Origin: Globomyces pollinis-pini
Lineage: Eukaryota > Chytridiomycota > Chytridiomycetes > Rhizophydiales > Globomycetaceae
Length of the DNA stretch: 51,436 nt
Direction: 5' to 3'
Assembly (NCBI GenBank): GCA_025399215.1
Contig: MU621210.1
Location: 1-51,436 of the forward strand
Shown here: positions 1-14,400 of the stretch, piece after piece
How the letters are laid out: each line of letters starts with the position of its first letter
How positions within the stretch are numbered: the first letter of the stretch is position 1
The notes under the pieces: generated by a model
What the model was told of the DNA's origin: nothing
Seen by the model: the letters and a program-made list of their open reading frames with translations, nothing else
The model's database searches: none
Program-made: the position numbers and the translations under genes

Positions 1-123
1 TTTGGAACTAATGCTACAAGAATTGATTTAGATCAATCATTGGTATACAGAGGAAACACTAGAAAGGCTAAGCGAGCGAGAGGGAGAGTAGCGGATGCAC
101 TACCAGCTCTAAGACATCAATAA
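1..123 (+). CDS. 3' end of an unidentified gene (partial)
   Basis: An open frame runs from the first base to a TAA at 121-123 and gives 40 C-terminal residues rich in Arg and Lys, with a basic cluster (about residues 25-33) near the end. AATAAA-like sequences follow at once (about 119-136) and fit a polyadenylation signal, which supports this being a true gene end. The start lies outside the window. The protein family cannot be recognised from this tail; a nuclear or nucleolar protein is possible from the basic composition only. Confidence 0.5.
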   Translation, partial: FGTNATRIDLDQSLVYRGNTRKAKRARGRVADALPALRHQ

Positions 124-205
124 AAATCAATAAAAATTTTAAAATGACCAAGGTGTGTCTTGTTGTTAGTATGAAACGTTAGTGCTACCATTTTTCAGTA
201 TTTTT

Positions 206-284
206 GGTTGTGTGTTCATTAAATTGGGAGTGTCTTCATTAAATTGGTTGTGTGTTCATTATTTTGGGTTGTGTGTTTCATCAG
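206..284. repeat. 20-bp tandem repeat, about four copies
   Basis: Four consecutive near-identical units of about 20 bp start at 206, 226, 246 and 266. Each begins GG(T/G) and contains a TGTGTTCATTA-like core. The copies differ from one another at only a few bases. The array lies in non-coding sequence between the first gene end and a small exon, and has no recognisable function. Confidence 0.7.
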
Positions 285-305
285 CTTCCCTTTTCTTTCA
301 ATGAG

Positions 306-487
306 TTCCAACAAAGGCAGCCAAGGTAGCACCAGTTCAAGCACTTCTTCTTTATGAACTTAAAATAATCTCTGGTTATGAGCACGCCAGCTATGCACAC
401 AGGGATACAGATCGTTATGCTTACATTGGAAAATCTGATGGTCAACCGGAATGGGTGGATTATGGAAAGAAGAGTGATAGAAATTAA
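306..487 (+). CDS. Possible terminal exon of a small unknown gene
   Basis: An open frame after an AG at 304-305 runs to TAA at 485-487 and encodes about 60 residues with a plausible globular composition, rich in Tyr, Asp and Gly (for example the stretch GYEHASYAHRDTDRYAYIGK). An in-frame TGA lies directly upstream at 302-304, so translation must enter through a splice acceptor or the frame is spurious. An AATAAA follows at about 499-504. No upstream exon could be joined with confidence and the family is not recognised. Confidence 0.35.
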
Positions 488-962
488 ATGCTTTTCAATA
501 AAATTGGTGCTTTAATGCAGTTATACAATTTTGGGTGTTCATATTCTTAGAATTCTAATTCACTGTTCGCATAGATTATTTTGAATAGGCCCCTGCCACG
601 ATGTTAATTCAATACGTGCTTATAGTCTTTTCTCTGAAGCTTCACATCCACCTGTTCCGGCAGCTATGTTAATTCAATGCTGGATTTTCTCTGAGATTCA
701 GAACAATCTATGTAAACATGTTATGATACTTAAATGTTCAGTCAGAGTGTTTTTTAACCCTACATTATTAATGTACTTGTTCAAACACTCAAGTTTGAAG
801 GATATGTAAACTGTCAATTTTGCAAATCCTCGTATTAGTCGAACCAAAAGAGACTATTGAAGTGAAGAGTTTCCAGTATACTATTTTAGTCTTTACAAAA
901 CCAAGTTTGAAGTGAGAAAACAGTTGTGGGTGAGAAATATGAACTCTTTATTAAAACATAGT
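488..962. other. Intergenic, no gene seen
   Basis: No exon chain is supported on either strand. A 13-bp word, ATGTTAATTCAAT, occurs at 601-613 and again at 666-678, each followed by a TTTTCTCTGA-like string, suggesting a small local duplication. The right end holds the 3' region of the minus-strand eS21 gene, with AATAAA on the minus strand at 947-952. Confidence 0.6.
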
Positions 963-1289
963 TTACTTGGAGTAAGACCAAACGCTAATAGAGTTAATAC
1001 ATAAGAAATTCATACCTTTTAAGGTAGCCGTCTTGTGTAGCGAGACGGTTAAGAGAATCATCGGATTCACCGGCAGAACGAACAGCACCAGAGATGGCAT
1101 AGTGTTTAGATTCACCTGGGATCATACGACCTTCAGCATCCACTTCACAGACACTGAGTTGAATGGAAGCATGGTCCTTGGCGTTGATAAGACGTCCAGT
1201 AGCAGAGCATTTGCGAGGTACGTAAAGATCGACAATCTAAAAACATAAATGACTTCCAGTTGCATTACTTGTCCACGTTCGTTTTCCAT
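963..1289 (-). CDS. RPS21: 40S ribosomal protein eS21 (RPS21)
   Basis: Three exons on the minus strand (1269-1289, 1016-1236, 963-984) joined across introns of 32 and 31 nt give an 87-residue protein. The family is recognised from the run [17 protein letters not shown], the AKDHASIQ block, the [11 protein letters not shown] motif and the C-terminal VWSYSK. eS21 in other eukaryotes is about 80-87 residues, so it is full length. It is a component of the small ribosomal subunit near the uS2/uS5 region. The start ATG sits in a tiny 7-codon first exon, which is easily missed. A polyadenylation signal follows on the same strand at 947-952. Confidence 0.93.
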
Positions 1290-1803
1290 GTTGTAAAGCA
1301 AAAGTATTCATGTCTTTATTTTTGTTTTTTCATTCCAAGCCACTTGGCTCGAAATTCTCCGAAACAAGTGTAATACCAAAGACATGTAAATTAATTCTTA
1401 GAGAATGGGTAGTAAGAAAGTAATTTGGATATGTGGTAAGAATCATTAGTTAGAGAGTATTGTTGATACATGGTAATCTTTTCAAGGGCGAGAGTTTTAT
1501 AAGTAGCCGATTGTAGTTTTTCGTGGTCTTAAAAGAGCTATCTACAGATTTGGTCTAATAATTTCTTAAAGAGCCATCTACAGATTCGGTTCAATGATGT
1601 AAGGTCGTCAATGTAAGCAGGGAGAAGATGGCAAGGCAACATGTTATATTGCCATATTAAAATATTAAAATACTAGTACTGAGTTGTCTTTACAAGAGAA
1701 GTACAATTAGCCAACTTTATTTACCAGATCGTATAAATGAGCAATTGAATGTAGTAAAAGAATAAGTCGTGAAAGAAAGTTTGTCTGGGATTCAGACTTG
1801 CCC
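1290..1803. other. Divergent promoter region of eS21 and CTF18
   Basis: No coding exon is supported. The two genes diverge from this 0.5-kb stretch, so both promoters should be here. A 23-bp imperfect direct repeat (AAAGAGCTATCTACAGATTT and its relative) occurs at 1531-1554 and 1568-1590, 37 bp apart. No TATA box or other element can be assigned. Confidence 0.5.
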
Positions 1804-4800
1804 ATGGACTTTGAAGATGAATGGGAAGCGGAGAATCAAGCTGCTATGGAAGCCTTTGAAGAAGCTCAACAATTAAATGGTTTGCATCCGTAATTAACCT
1901 TAGATCCTCTTGTTTTTGTATCCAAACCAGTAATTCCTAAGCAAAACATATTCGATACTCCAAAGAAAAAGAGTAATTCAATAATATTTAATTAGTATAG
2001 GAAGTAATGAATTAAAATTCGCTTATTATAGGAATATCTTCTCACCCTAATCCATCATCTCCTCCGTCTTGCAATTCACCTTCATTTACAAATATACAAC
2101 CAACACCTCGTCCATCGGATCTTTATATTGGATCAAAGAAAATTCACCCATTAGACTCTCATTCTGTAGATCAACCCATGTTAGTACAAATGGAATCCAC
2201 AAGGGCAACAGGAAAGCGAGGTTTATCCTTCGATTCAGATGATGACAGTAACATGGGGGATCAAATCGAAGTGACTCAGGCGACAGGATTGTCATTATCA
2301 CAACCAGAATACGTTTCAACACGAACTGCATTAGAATTTAGTGATTCAGACGATGAGCAACAATGCTCAACTGGTTTGGATCGAGATTCAGTCTCTACCC
2401 AGACCAAATCCAGTATGTTAGATGCTAGATTTCCCGGACTACCTGGTACTCAATCAAATGTTGCTCTTCAGATTCCTGATTATATACTTGGTGAGAAGTC
2501 GCGAATTACCTCGTCTAACAAGACACAAACTCCAACTCACGAGCCACAGGATTTTTCAAGTTCAACTCCAGCAACTGGCAGCTATGTGGGGTCCCAAACA
2601 ACATCAGTGGACAAAACACAACAAAAAGATTATACCAAAATGCCTGCTGGGTCTTTTCTTTGCGGTAAAACTGCGAATGGGAAAATTTTGTTCTTTCCTA
2701 AACGAAATCCCAACAACAAACCCAAATCAAATCTTTTGAACAGTCATGCTGCCAACACTATACTCTTGTCGGACAAAATCAATAAACTGATGGATATAGT
2801 CACTGAAAGGATAAGATATGATAAAACTATTGCTGAAATGGAAGCACTACGCGGTCCAAGTGATATCGTTTCAATGGAAAATAGTGAGAAAACATTATGG
2901 GTTGACAAATACGCACCGAAAATGTACGTCGACTTGGTTGGTGATGAACAATTGAACAGAACTGTACTAACTTGGGTAAAACAATGGGATTATTGTGTGT
3001 TTAAGAAAGAGATTCGAAAATTGAACTTTGACGAGTTTACAAATAGTAACTATAAAAGTAAATATTCCAAAAATTCAGGATTTATAAAGGTAATTGATCT
3101 GTTTTTGAAAAACATCAGCCCGTTGATAAATTTCAACGACCAGAAAAGCGAATATTACTCTTATCTGGGCCACCTGGTTTAGGAAAAACTACTTTGGCTC
3201 ATGTGATTGCAAAGCATGCTGGATATAAAGTCATAGAAGTCAATGGAAGGTAAATTGATAATCTAACTGGATAGTGATGATCGTACGAGTGCCACATTTA
3301 AGAACATTATTCAAACTGCAGTGGAATCCAAGGATGTGATGGGAGATAAACGTCCCAATTTAATCATCATCGACGAGATAGATGGTGCTAGTACTGCTAC
3401 TAGTGGTGACAGCTCGTTTATTAACTTGTTGGTTAAATATGCTGATCCATACAAAGGGGGTAATAAAGGCAAGAAAACGAAAGAGCTTATGCGTCCAATT
3501 ATATGTATATGCAATGATCCGTAACTTATTGTATGATTCATTTGCAGATATGTCCCAGCACTTCGACCATTGCGAGCCATTTCCAAAATAGTTCAATTCA
3601 AACAGCTACCAGATAGATCATTGGCGAAACGGCTTCATGAAATTTGTCGATGGGAGGGACTGCAAGCAACATTCCAAACAATGATGACATTATGTGAAAT
3701 GACAGCAGGTGATATGCGATCTTCAATCAATTCCCTACAATTTTTGAAAATGAAATCAGATGAACTTACGAATAAACAACTACAATCGCTTTTAGTTGAA
3801 TTGAAAGATGTAGAATGTGACTGGATGAAAGTTTGTACAGCTATTTTCAAAACTCAACCTGCCAAAAAGATAGATCAGCGAATTTCCAAAACCGATAAAG
3901 GTATTATTTCCTTTATTAACAATCACAGATCCAAATCTGTACATTGATCGAATTTCTAAATTGATATACGCCAATGGTGATCATGAGAAGTTGATGGAAG
4001 GTAATCAGAATAAAATCTAAGATCAAGTATGTTTCGAAAATTATCTAAATCGAAATTTATTTGAAGTCACGGGTAAATCTTTAAAGAACGAATCTCGGTA
4101 TGTACAACAAGGAGCATTTCTTCAATTTCATGACACAATAAGTAAAAAGATCCAGGAAAGTCAACAATATGAGCTGACATCTTATTTGATATACCCAATA
4201 ATCAATTTCCACCGTCTTTTTGCCTCTCCTAAGCAAATTTCATTGGTGTATCCTAAAATGGTATATCAACATGATGCTGGTCGTAAACATATCAAAAATT
4301 TATCACAAATGTTTTGGAGTGGTATGAAAACATCCAGTCAAATATTTTGGAAATCTCAATCGAATATTATAATGGAATTAGCACCCATGTTACAATACAT
4401 TTTATCTCCAAAGTTCAAACCAGTAACATTTGATTTTAAATTCATTATTGTAGGTGAATGTTCAATTATTGAAACCTCATGAAAGGATTGTTGCAAATCG
4501 CATTCTGGAAAATTTACAAGCGTTTGGTTTAAATCTTGTCAAAGAAAATAATGATACGATAATCAACTATCATTTAGATCCGTAATTTTAAACAAAGACT
4601 AATATTAGACCTCTAAAATTGTTGGTGGATTTAGAGCCATATTGTCATCAACGACAAACCATTGAAAACTATTCATATGCGGCCTGTCAGTTGATTTCTC
4701 ATGAGGTGAATTATATCATTTAATGTCTATTATAGTTGGATCGATTGAAAATTCATGGTGCGGCAAATAATGAATCAATGAAGAATAAAAAACATCAGAG

Positions 4801-5172
4801 ATCTGATGCTGAAAACCCGAAAAAAGTTATTGAACCAGTGAATAAATCAACTGATGTGCAACCTAAACGTGCTCTTAAATTCGAAGATTTGACTCCAAAA
4901 GCTCCTGTTGTTATTGCCGACAAGGTAAAAATGAACAGGATATCGTTTAATTATTTTAGCCAATATTGGATTTTTTCGGAAGAGTTGTAAAAACACAAGC
5001 ATCTAAAATTGAAGCTGACAAAGAGAATGGTAATTAATTGTACGATATTTTATTGATGTTAGTGATTCAGAAAACGTTGGCATTACCGGTCTTGTTTAAA
5101 TTCAATGAAGGATTTTCTAATGCAGTTCGTAAACCCATTTATATGAAATCTTTTCTTCCTAAACAAGATTGA
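1804..5172 (+). CDS. CTF18: CTF18, large subunit of the alternative replication factor C clamp loader
   Basis: A chain of about 14 exons encodes a protein of about 1000 residues. Markers are Walker [10 protein letters not shown] (exon 3119-3249), the NGSDDR box, Walker B DEID, the [10 protein letters not shown] block, and the C-terminal signatures LDFFGRVV and [12 protein letters not shown], which are diagnostic of Ctf18. Exons: 1804-1879, 1904-1972, 2031-3089, 3119-3249, 3275-3520, 3548-3900, 3929-4000, 4022-4422, 4454-4581, 4609-4705, 4736-4924, 4960-5029, 5063-5172. One intron is only 21 nt (4001-4021). The join between 1972 and 2031 is unsettled: an 8-nt exon at 1996-2003 keeps phase but would carry an in-frame TAG. 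Ctf18-RFC loads PCNA and acts in sister-chromatid cohesion. RFC5, a partner subunit, is encoded at 28551-29743. Confidence 0.93.
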
Positions 5173-5270
5173 TAGTGCGGTATTGGTATTAATTATAATA
5201 TAAACAATTTGCTCAAAACATTTTACAATACTTAAGCATTCAAATTAAAAATGATATCTATATTGATCTA

Positions 5271-8200
5271 TCATAAATTTAAAGGATTCGAGAAAATCCG
5301 TTCAACATATCCTCGTAACATTGATTTCGTCATCTTATTTTCATCAAAGGTTTTAGTGGATGCTTTTGATTCATTTGATTCTAATGAAGTTTCAGAGTCA
5401 TTTGGTAGTGCATATAAAGAGGATTGACGGGTTGGGAATATTGGTTCTTCATAAGAAAATCCATGCATTCCAAACTGAGATCGATGGTTATACAAAGAGC
5501 TGATTGATTCACGATAAGGCTCGAACGATGATGATCGACGTCGTTTAATGGTAGGTTCTTCTTTACTTAAATCTGAATTAGATGGACTTGAAATTCTATT
5601 GGGGCCAAGTAATGATGCATTTGAAGGTCGAAACGCCAATCCACGAAGTTCTTGAGAGTTTCGGTTGTTGCTATAGTTAGATAATCTTGATCTGGACCAT
5701 CTTTGGCTACGATTGCTGAAATCGGATGATCCACGAGCACTATAGAAACTACCAGAGGAATCACGTGGAGAACTTGGAGCAGTGTAGAAGGATAAATCAC
5801 TCTCAGACTGTGTAGGGCCATACCCTTCTTTAGCAGTATAGAATGAATGAGCATCGCTGAAAGATTCGTTTGCAGTGTAGAATGAATCGTCACTATAAGA
5901 TCTAGTAATTCTTCTGGAATCAACTGGAGGTGAAACATCTTGGAAAACCAATGGTTTCGGATCGTTAGTGACACTTGATCTTTTGGGTTCCACGACAGTT
6001 ATCAACTCGGATGCGTTGATATCAGTGCCAATTAAAGGTGAAATTTTTGAGTCATGCTCTATGCTAGTAACAGAATCCAAAGCATTCGAGATTTGAGTCA
6101 AAACTTCATCTTCATCTTCTTGATATGAATAGTTGACACGATTTAAATCTTCTGAGTCATTTGTTGATTTTAGTACTGAATCAAGCTGTATATTGTCAGC
6201 AGAGTCTAATGTATTTGATATCTCTGTTAAAATTTTAACTTCATCCACTTCATTCGGCTCGTGCCTACTATCTGAATCCATCATGTAGTGCGAGGAGTTC
6301 ACTGCATCATTTATGACGGCAGAGAAAGTATCTCTAACATTTCCTGGCTCTGATGAAACAATTTCGTCTAGATTGTCCTTATCTTCCTTTTGAATTGTAT
6401 CGAGCGGTTGCTGGACTAAAGGTGATTGTACTTCGTCAGTGAACCAAAATGATTTGGTTGATTTACCACTGTTAGGCTGTTCAACCCTTTCGACTTCATC
6501 AATCTGCACTAATACGGTATCATTTTTATTTTCTTTCAACTCCAATTCCACATCTAAAGTCACTGACTCCTTCAACAGATTATCAGAGAGCTGTTCGCTG
6601 TCATTTTGATAGACTGCAAGGTTTGGTGGTTGACTAAAAGTAATATCTTCATTGTGATCAATGGCATTCATATCTATAGAAACAGAGTCAGATGATTGCA
6701 AGCCATTTGCACTTTCATTGTCGAACCGCTCATATTCAGTTTCTATAGTGTCCAATTCAAGACTGCCATTTCCCTCCATGTTTGTATTGACGGCCATTTG
6801 CTGACGATCGGTTGTATGATACGTTGGATAAACTTCAGATTCCTCGTCAATATCAGTTTGAATTCTTTGAAAATCAATGTCTGATGATTTCGCAACATCC
6901 AATAAATCTCCAACATCCTCTGTTTGGTTTTCGTTGAGATTTATAATAATTTCTTGCGATACAGTTTTTTTCACAGTGTTTGATGCAATCGAATGATCTA
7001 TCAATTGCTCTTGATCGACTATAGTATCCATTTTCATTTTTTCACCATCAGCAATGATATCATTCCGTTGAAATTGGTCTAGCTCTCCTTTGGCTTCAAA
7101 GAGTTGAGGTGTAGTGGAAGTTTCACCAACATTTAATTCTGTAGAGACAGCAGCACCAATTTTGGCTATGATATCACCACTCTCTTGGGTCTCTTCTCTT
7201 TTAATATCAACCGTCATAGTATTTCGAGCTGCATCAGAGTGAATTGAATGGTTACTCATCAATTCCCAATCCTCCTGGATCACATCCAAAGGTTCATTTG
7301 CATCAAGAACATCCAATTGCCCAGAAGAGAAAGAGGAGTCTTCAATCTTGACACTATCTTGTGCATTCGAAAACAAAGAATCGGATTGTAAGGAAGTGAC
7401 AGACTTCCATTCGTTAGTGTTACTGCTAGTCAATTTAACAGAATTTAAAGAGCCACTTCCATAACTATTAGCCATCTTTACTGAATCATTGTCTTCATTT
7501 GTTTCACTTCGATTCAAGTCCATATAAGATAGTTGGGTAGATGAATTGATAATACCATCTACTGGCAAAGCATTTTGATGAATACTTTCTGCCGAAAATG
7601 GGTCTTCATCTGATTCCCGGAAAGAATCATCAACAACATCTGCATTGATAGCCAATGTATTGAAAGTAGATGATTGCCTACGAGATGTAGTTAACGGTGA
7701 TGTTTTGGGGTTTGATGACCTCTCCAAATCATCAGAGATGAAAAACGTTTGGGATGTTTGATTTTCTAACGACGATTCTTGTTTTTGAGTAGATACAGCG
7801 TTGTTATCCAAACCGGTTTTTACCAACTTGTTCACATTATTAGCAGTATTCATTGTAGTATTTTTTGTAATATTCATGGTCTTGGTAGTAGTAGAAGTAA
7901 TGATTTTCATTTCCCCAGTTTTGGAGGCTGTTCGACCATTGTACTTTGCGACTCTATCAGTACCTTGCAGTGACGTAGATTCCTCAGCTGGTAAATTTCC
8001 CAGTGATAACAATCCAATTGAAATTTTGTCTTTTTCTAACTTATTTCTTTCTGCATTTGCATTTGTTACATCATGTGTTGTAAGAGGTATACTTCCACCA
8101 TCAGGAATGGCTGAAATTTTACTTGAAGGTGCATCTGATTTACTTGAGTTAAGTGATGTTTGAATATCATCAATCATTATCTTTGACACTACCACATCTT

Positions 8201-10781
8201 GTTTTTCAACTGACACTGAATCAATTGTGGCAGGTACAACGGATATGGTATTCGAAACCACATTGCTATTTATCGCACTGAATGAATCAGAATAAGTCAG
8301 CGGTATCTCGGTCAATGCCAATGCTTTTGTTTCATACACATCCTTGACTATGGCTGAATTGGTATTCACGTCTTCAGTATGCACAGTGTTGACTGAACTG
8401 ATTGCTGATTGATGAGCTGAATAATCAACATTCTCCTCGATTCTTTCATTTCGTACCGATGTATCCAATTTAACTTTTTCAGATGCTGATATATCCTGTT
8501 TTGTTACAGAAAACACTTCAGAAGAATCTGGTAACACATTTGAAACCAAGTTAGAAGTAGCCGTTGAATTATTCGATAGCTGATCCAAACCGTTTACAGA
8601 ATGGTTTTCTGTAGTCGTGTTCAGTTGCTCCAGCCCCGTATTTGTTATGGATACACCTTCTGTAGATATGAAAACATCTTCGTTGGGTTTCGTAACCAAA
8701 TATTCATTCTTAATTAGGTCCGTACGTGTCAAATCATTCGACGACTGATTGTCAGCCATTTCGACTTTGCTTTCGACCAATTGCCGTGAAGTTGCATTTG
8801 TACCTGATAAATCTTGGATTACTTCAGAAGATACCTGAGCAGTATCGATCGTATCGGTAACTAATGGTGAAATAGTGCCACCTGATGTAGTAGTTGGATG
8901 ATGTACTTTCTTGATGGAGGATGAAGGCGAAGGTGTAGAAATAAATGATGAGCCGGAACCAGTATCTTTCACTTGAGTTACAGCTTCAACTATATCCGAA
9001 TGATTTAATTGAGTTTCAACCCAATCTGGCACATTTGAAACTTCGGAACTTATAAACTTTTGATCTTTTACATCAGATGAACTGACAATTTCATGCGATT
9101 TTTCAACTAATTCATTGATATTGATGGATGTGTTGTTTGGTATTAATGAAAATTGTTCTTGACGATTCGTTGTGACGGTTTGAGATGGGGTTTGTTTCGA
9201 TCCAATACTTGAATTTGATAAATATTCAGATACTAAAGAACTGTGTTCGGATTTATTTTCAATCCAATCAATCACTTTGGCATTCGACTCTACTTTAGAT
9301 ATTCCCATACTCTCCAACTGTTGATCCAACACACCAAGTACATTGGGCTTTAGTTCATTTCCATAATCAGATGTGTTCTGTGGATGTTCAATTCCAGAGT
9401 ATTCAATATGATTTGAAGTGGATGAATGTTCATCATGAATTGGAAGTTGGTTTGGTCTAATCAAACTGAAGTTGACTTCATGATCCGATTTGACAAACGA
9501 GAAAGCATCAGAGAGACTATCCATAGACTCTCTATGTCTTGGAGCTTGATGATTTGCATTATCCAAAATAAATCTCTCCGAGTTGCTGCTCACACTGACT
9601 TCGGCATCATCAAAAGCTAAAGAGGTTAGGAAAACAAAAATAATTACTAGATGATTGCACCACGGTTGATTGAATACCGGAATTGCTCGCTAAATAGGAA
9701 GTAGCTGGCATCCCTAACAAATTAAGAAAATTACTAAAGATACCATTGGTAGGTAGCTGTTTAATATGAGTGTACAGATCGTCATTAAACCCATTAAAAA
9801 CTAAATTTAGAACGTCGATATTCTTACATGGCAATATATCGGCCGGTTTTGCAAAAGCGACTTCGTTGCCTTGATCGTAAATGAAAGCATGATATCCAAC
9901 AACTTTGGGTGATATGGTAGCGGAAGATGTATCGGTCTTGAATGAGGTTAAAGAACCTAATATAAGTTAAAAAATTAAACTCACCAACACTGTTTTTTGA
10001 TTCTACAACAGCTCGACTGGATGATGCATCGGTTTCGCGAGGTAAAAAATAGGCGTCCGCAGGAGAAGATTTCGGTAACGGAGATCCTAAGGGATCAGTA
10101 AACAATCTAAATACCTTGAGGATTATTGGGCGGAATGGATAATTGATCCACAGCATTACCAACTGGTCTACCTCTCGCAACAGGAGAGTTTTCTGACGTG
10201 TTTTGATTCGCAGTTGAGGTTTCAGTGCTATTAGGAACAACGTTTCTGGTGATAAACTCCGTTTGATTATTGTTTTCCACAGAATTTACTTGCGATGTGG
10301 TGGTTTTGGTTGTTCTTCTTCGTCTACAAAAGCACATATATATCACTAAAATAGTAACAATGAGTACCAAAACGATAAGTGAAATCCAAATAACACTTAA
10401 GCGTTCCGAGTTGTTTTGGGGTGTGTTAATGGCTTCGGTTGGTTTACTAGTTGATGTAGGTGAACTTAAAGAATTCAAGGTTGAAGAAATAGTTGAACTG
10501 GATGTACTAGACAGTGTTTGAACGGATGTTGCCAACGATACGGATAGAGTGGTCCAAGGTGGAATGGTGACCAAAGCTGTTGTTGTTGGTGGTGACAGCG
10601 AACTTTCCAGTCCTGGACTTCCAGAGGGACGAGCAATAGTGTTCAGAGGTGTATTGAGATTGTTTGACACAGTATTTTGAATTGTTGGAGTTGAATGCAC
10701 TGAGACCGTCTGAATGGCCCCAGTCTGTACCAACGACTGTTGATGGTAATAATATGATTGATTGTAAGCGTACTCAATCAT
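5271..10781 (-). CDS. Giant single-pass membrane protein with a long disordered cytosolic tail, family unknown
   Basis: Four exons (10115-10781, 9985-10086, 9648-9956, 5271-9616) join across introns of 28, 28 and 31 nt in one frame, giving 1807 residues. The N-terminal 128 residues are Ser/Thr/Pro-rich and mucin-like. One strongly hydrophobic helix spans about 129-151 and is followed by FCRRRR, which by the positive-inside rule places the N-terminus outside. There is no evident signal peptide. The remaining 1650 residues are acidic, Ser/Asn/Thr-rich and without Cys-rich or globular domains. Near the end are four FY(T/S)A repeats (about 1600-1655) and a KRRR cluster near 1720. The architecture recalls fungal wall-stress sensors (Mid2/Wsc type), but the tail is far longer. 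Function is unknown. Confidence 0.8.
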
Positions 10782-11151
10782 TCCTATTCCACTTTTGATT
10801 TATTCTATTTTTTGAAACAATTCTTCTCGCTTTGTTTCAATTCAGCTAGGTAGTTGTACAAACCGAGTCAGGACGGCCACCGAGTGGATAATCAGTTCAC
10901 AGTTTGCAGTTAAATTCATATGCCAGAATTTTTTTTGGTGTAGTATCCAGATATAAACAAAAGGATCGTGAATTGTTTAAATTTTCCTGTTCCTCTCCCA
11001 TCAAACAAATTCAGACCCCTTCCACGTGTAACCTTATCCAGCTCCCAAATCAAGAAAATCAACCGAATCAAGAAGCCAAAAACATTTACAAATAACAAAC
11101 CAGGAGTATTTTTATTCACGAAATGGGTTGATTTAGTCCAAATACTAAAAA
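10782..11151. other. Intergenic, promoter side of the giant membrane protein
   Basis: No exon is supported in this 370-bp stretch between two minus-strand genes. It should hold the promoter of the giant protein and the 3' flank of the Mpv17-like gene. No distinct element is seen. Confidence 0.5.
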
Positions 11152-11845
11152 CTAAGAGTCTATCTTCTTGCTGCTCTTTTTATTCAAATAGCTGAAAGAG
11201 TAAGAAAAATAAGAGCATACCTCATGTATGTATTCCACCCTAATGCGACAGTATTGACTACATTCGCTTGATAGTTCAATGGGACGTATTTGAAATTGAC
11301 CAATCTGTACATTAACCAAAAAAGCACTACTGAACCGCCGGCCAAAGAGTATAATTCCCTACCAAAGCTGATGGGTATCCTTTCCGTAATCGATTTTTAA
11401 TCCCCTCCCAATCCTCTCCTTCCATGTATCCGTTGTATGTGAAGAATATAGCCATGAAGGTGGGAGCAAATAACAGTTGATCCTTTCTGTGAGTGCTAAA
11501 TTCCATATACCATGGCAACTCTTGTCAATAATGCTTACGGTTATTTAGCAGAATATACCTTTTTGAGGATTTGCTATCACCACCTTCAAATTCAAAAAGC
11601 GATACCAAGTGATCATTGCTGGACCAGCCAAAAACAATCCAAATCCTGAGGTTAAATGATATCCCAACCTCCCAATCTGCGAGTTCGTTTTACGTCATAA
11701 GAATCCAATGGAGTTTGTTCAATTCCAACTTGAGAAATCAGATCTCCCAAAGAAAACAAGAATCCTACTATCAAATCAATGGTCATTTACCAGTTGTAAT
11801 TGCTTGTGTGGCGAATGGATATCGTGCTAGAGCGTTCCGATACAT
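11152..11845 (-). CDS. Mpv17/PMP22 family membrane protein
   Basis: Six exons (11791-11845, 11669-11767, 11559-11645, 11331-11520, 11221-11304, 11152-11191) with introns of 23, 23, 38, 26 and 29 nt give 184 residues, the usual family length. Recognised by SLGDLISQ near the N-terminus, RRLGGFGLFLAGPAMITWYR, a central KDQLLFAPT, and the C-terminal LWPAVQLVNFKYVPLNYQ followed by GWNTYMSYL. These are the hallmark blocks of the four-helix Mpv17/PMP22/Sym1 proteins of the inner mitochondrial or peroxisomal membrane. Members form or modulate channels and support mitochondrial DNA and metabolite balance. Organelle targeting cannot be decided here. It is divergent from alpha-tubulin. Confidence 0.9.
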
Positions 11846-14132
<2,287 letters not shown>

Positions 14133-14400
14133 ATGTTTCTAATAAACCCGTTTGTTGCTATATTCATTCTGTAATTTGATCAATTAAATACTTAGATATC
14201 TCTCTTAATTTAACTATTTGGGTTTGTATTTGGAATCTTTATATTCTCTGATACTAAAGTATAACTTCATGTAACTAAATGGATAGAAAGTAATCTGGGT
14301 AGTTTTTAAGATTACTTATCGAACGTAGTCTGAGAGCACTGTTGAGTTTGAAAATATTTGAGATTTCAACGAGTGAAATTCATTTTATTGAGTCAAAAAA

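Noticed and set aside
206..284. CRISPR-like array
   Set aside because: Direct 20-bp units follow each other with no spacers, in a eukaryotic context; this is a plain tandem repeat.
1033..1248. Plus-strand frame of 71 codons
   Set aside because: It lies opposite the eS21 exons; the minus-strand translation is a full ribosomal protein.
5567..5974. Overlapping minus-strand 135-codon frame within the giant protein
   Set aside because: Alternative frame of the same exon, with no motif; the main frame is continuous for more than 1440 codons.
7779..8163. Plus-strand hydrophobic frames opposite the giant membrane protein
   Set aside because: Serine- and acid-rich codons read backwards give Phe/Leu/Ile-rich chance frames; no splice or family support.
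9824..10240. Separate minus-strand genes at 9610-9834 and 9824-10240
   Set aside because: When the 28- and 31-nt introns are removed, the true frame runs through and joins the TM exon to the long tail; these are partial or shifted views of exons 2 and 3.
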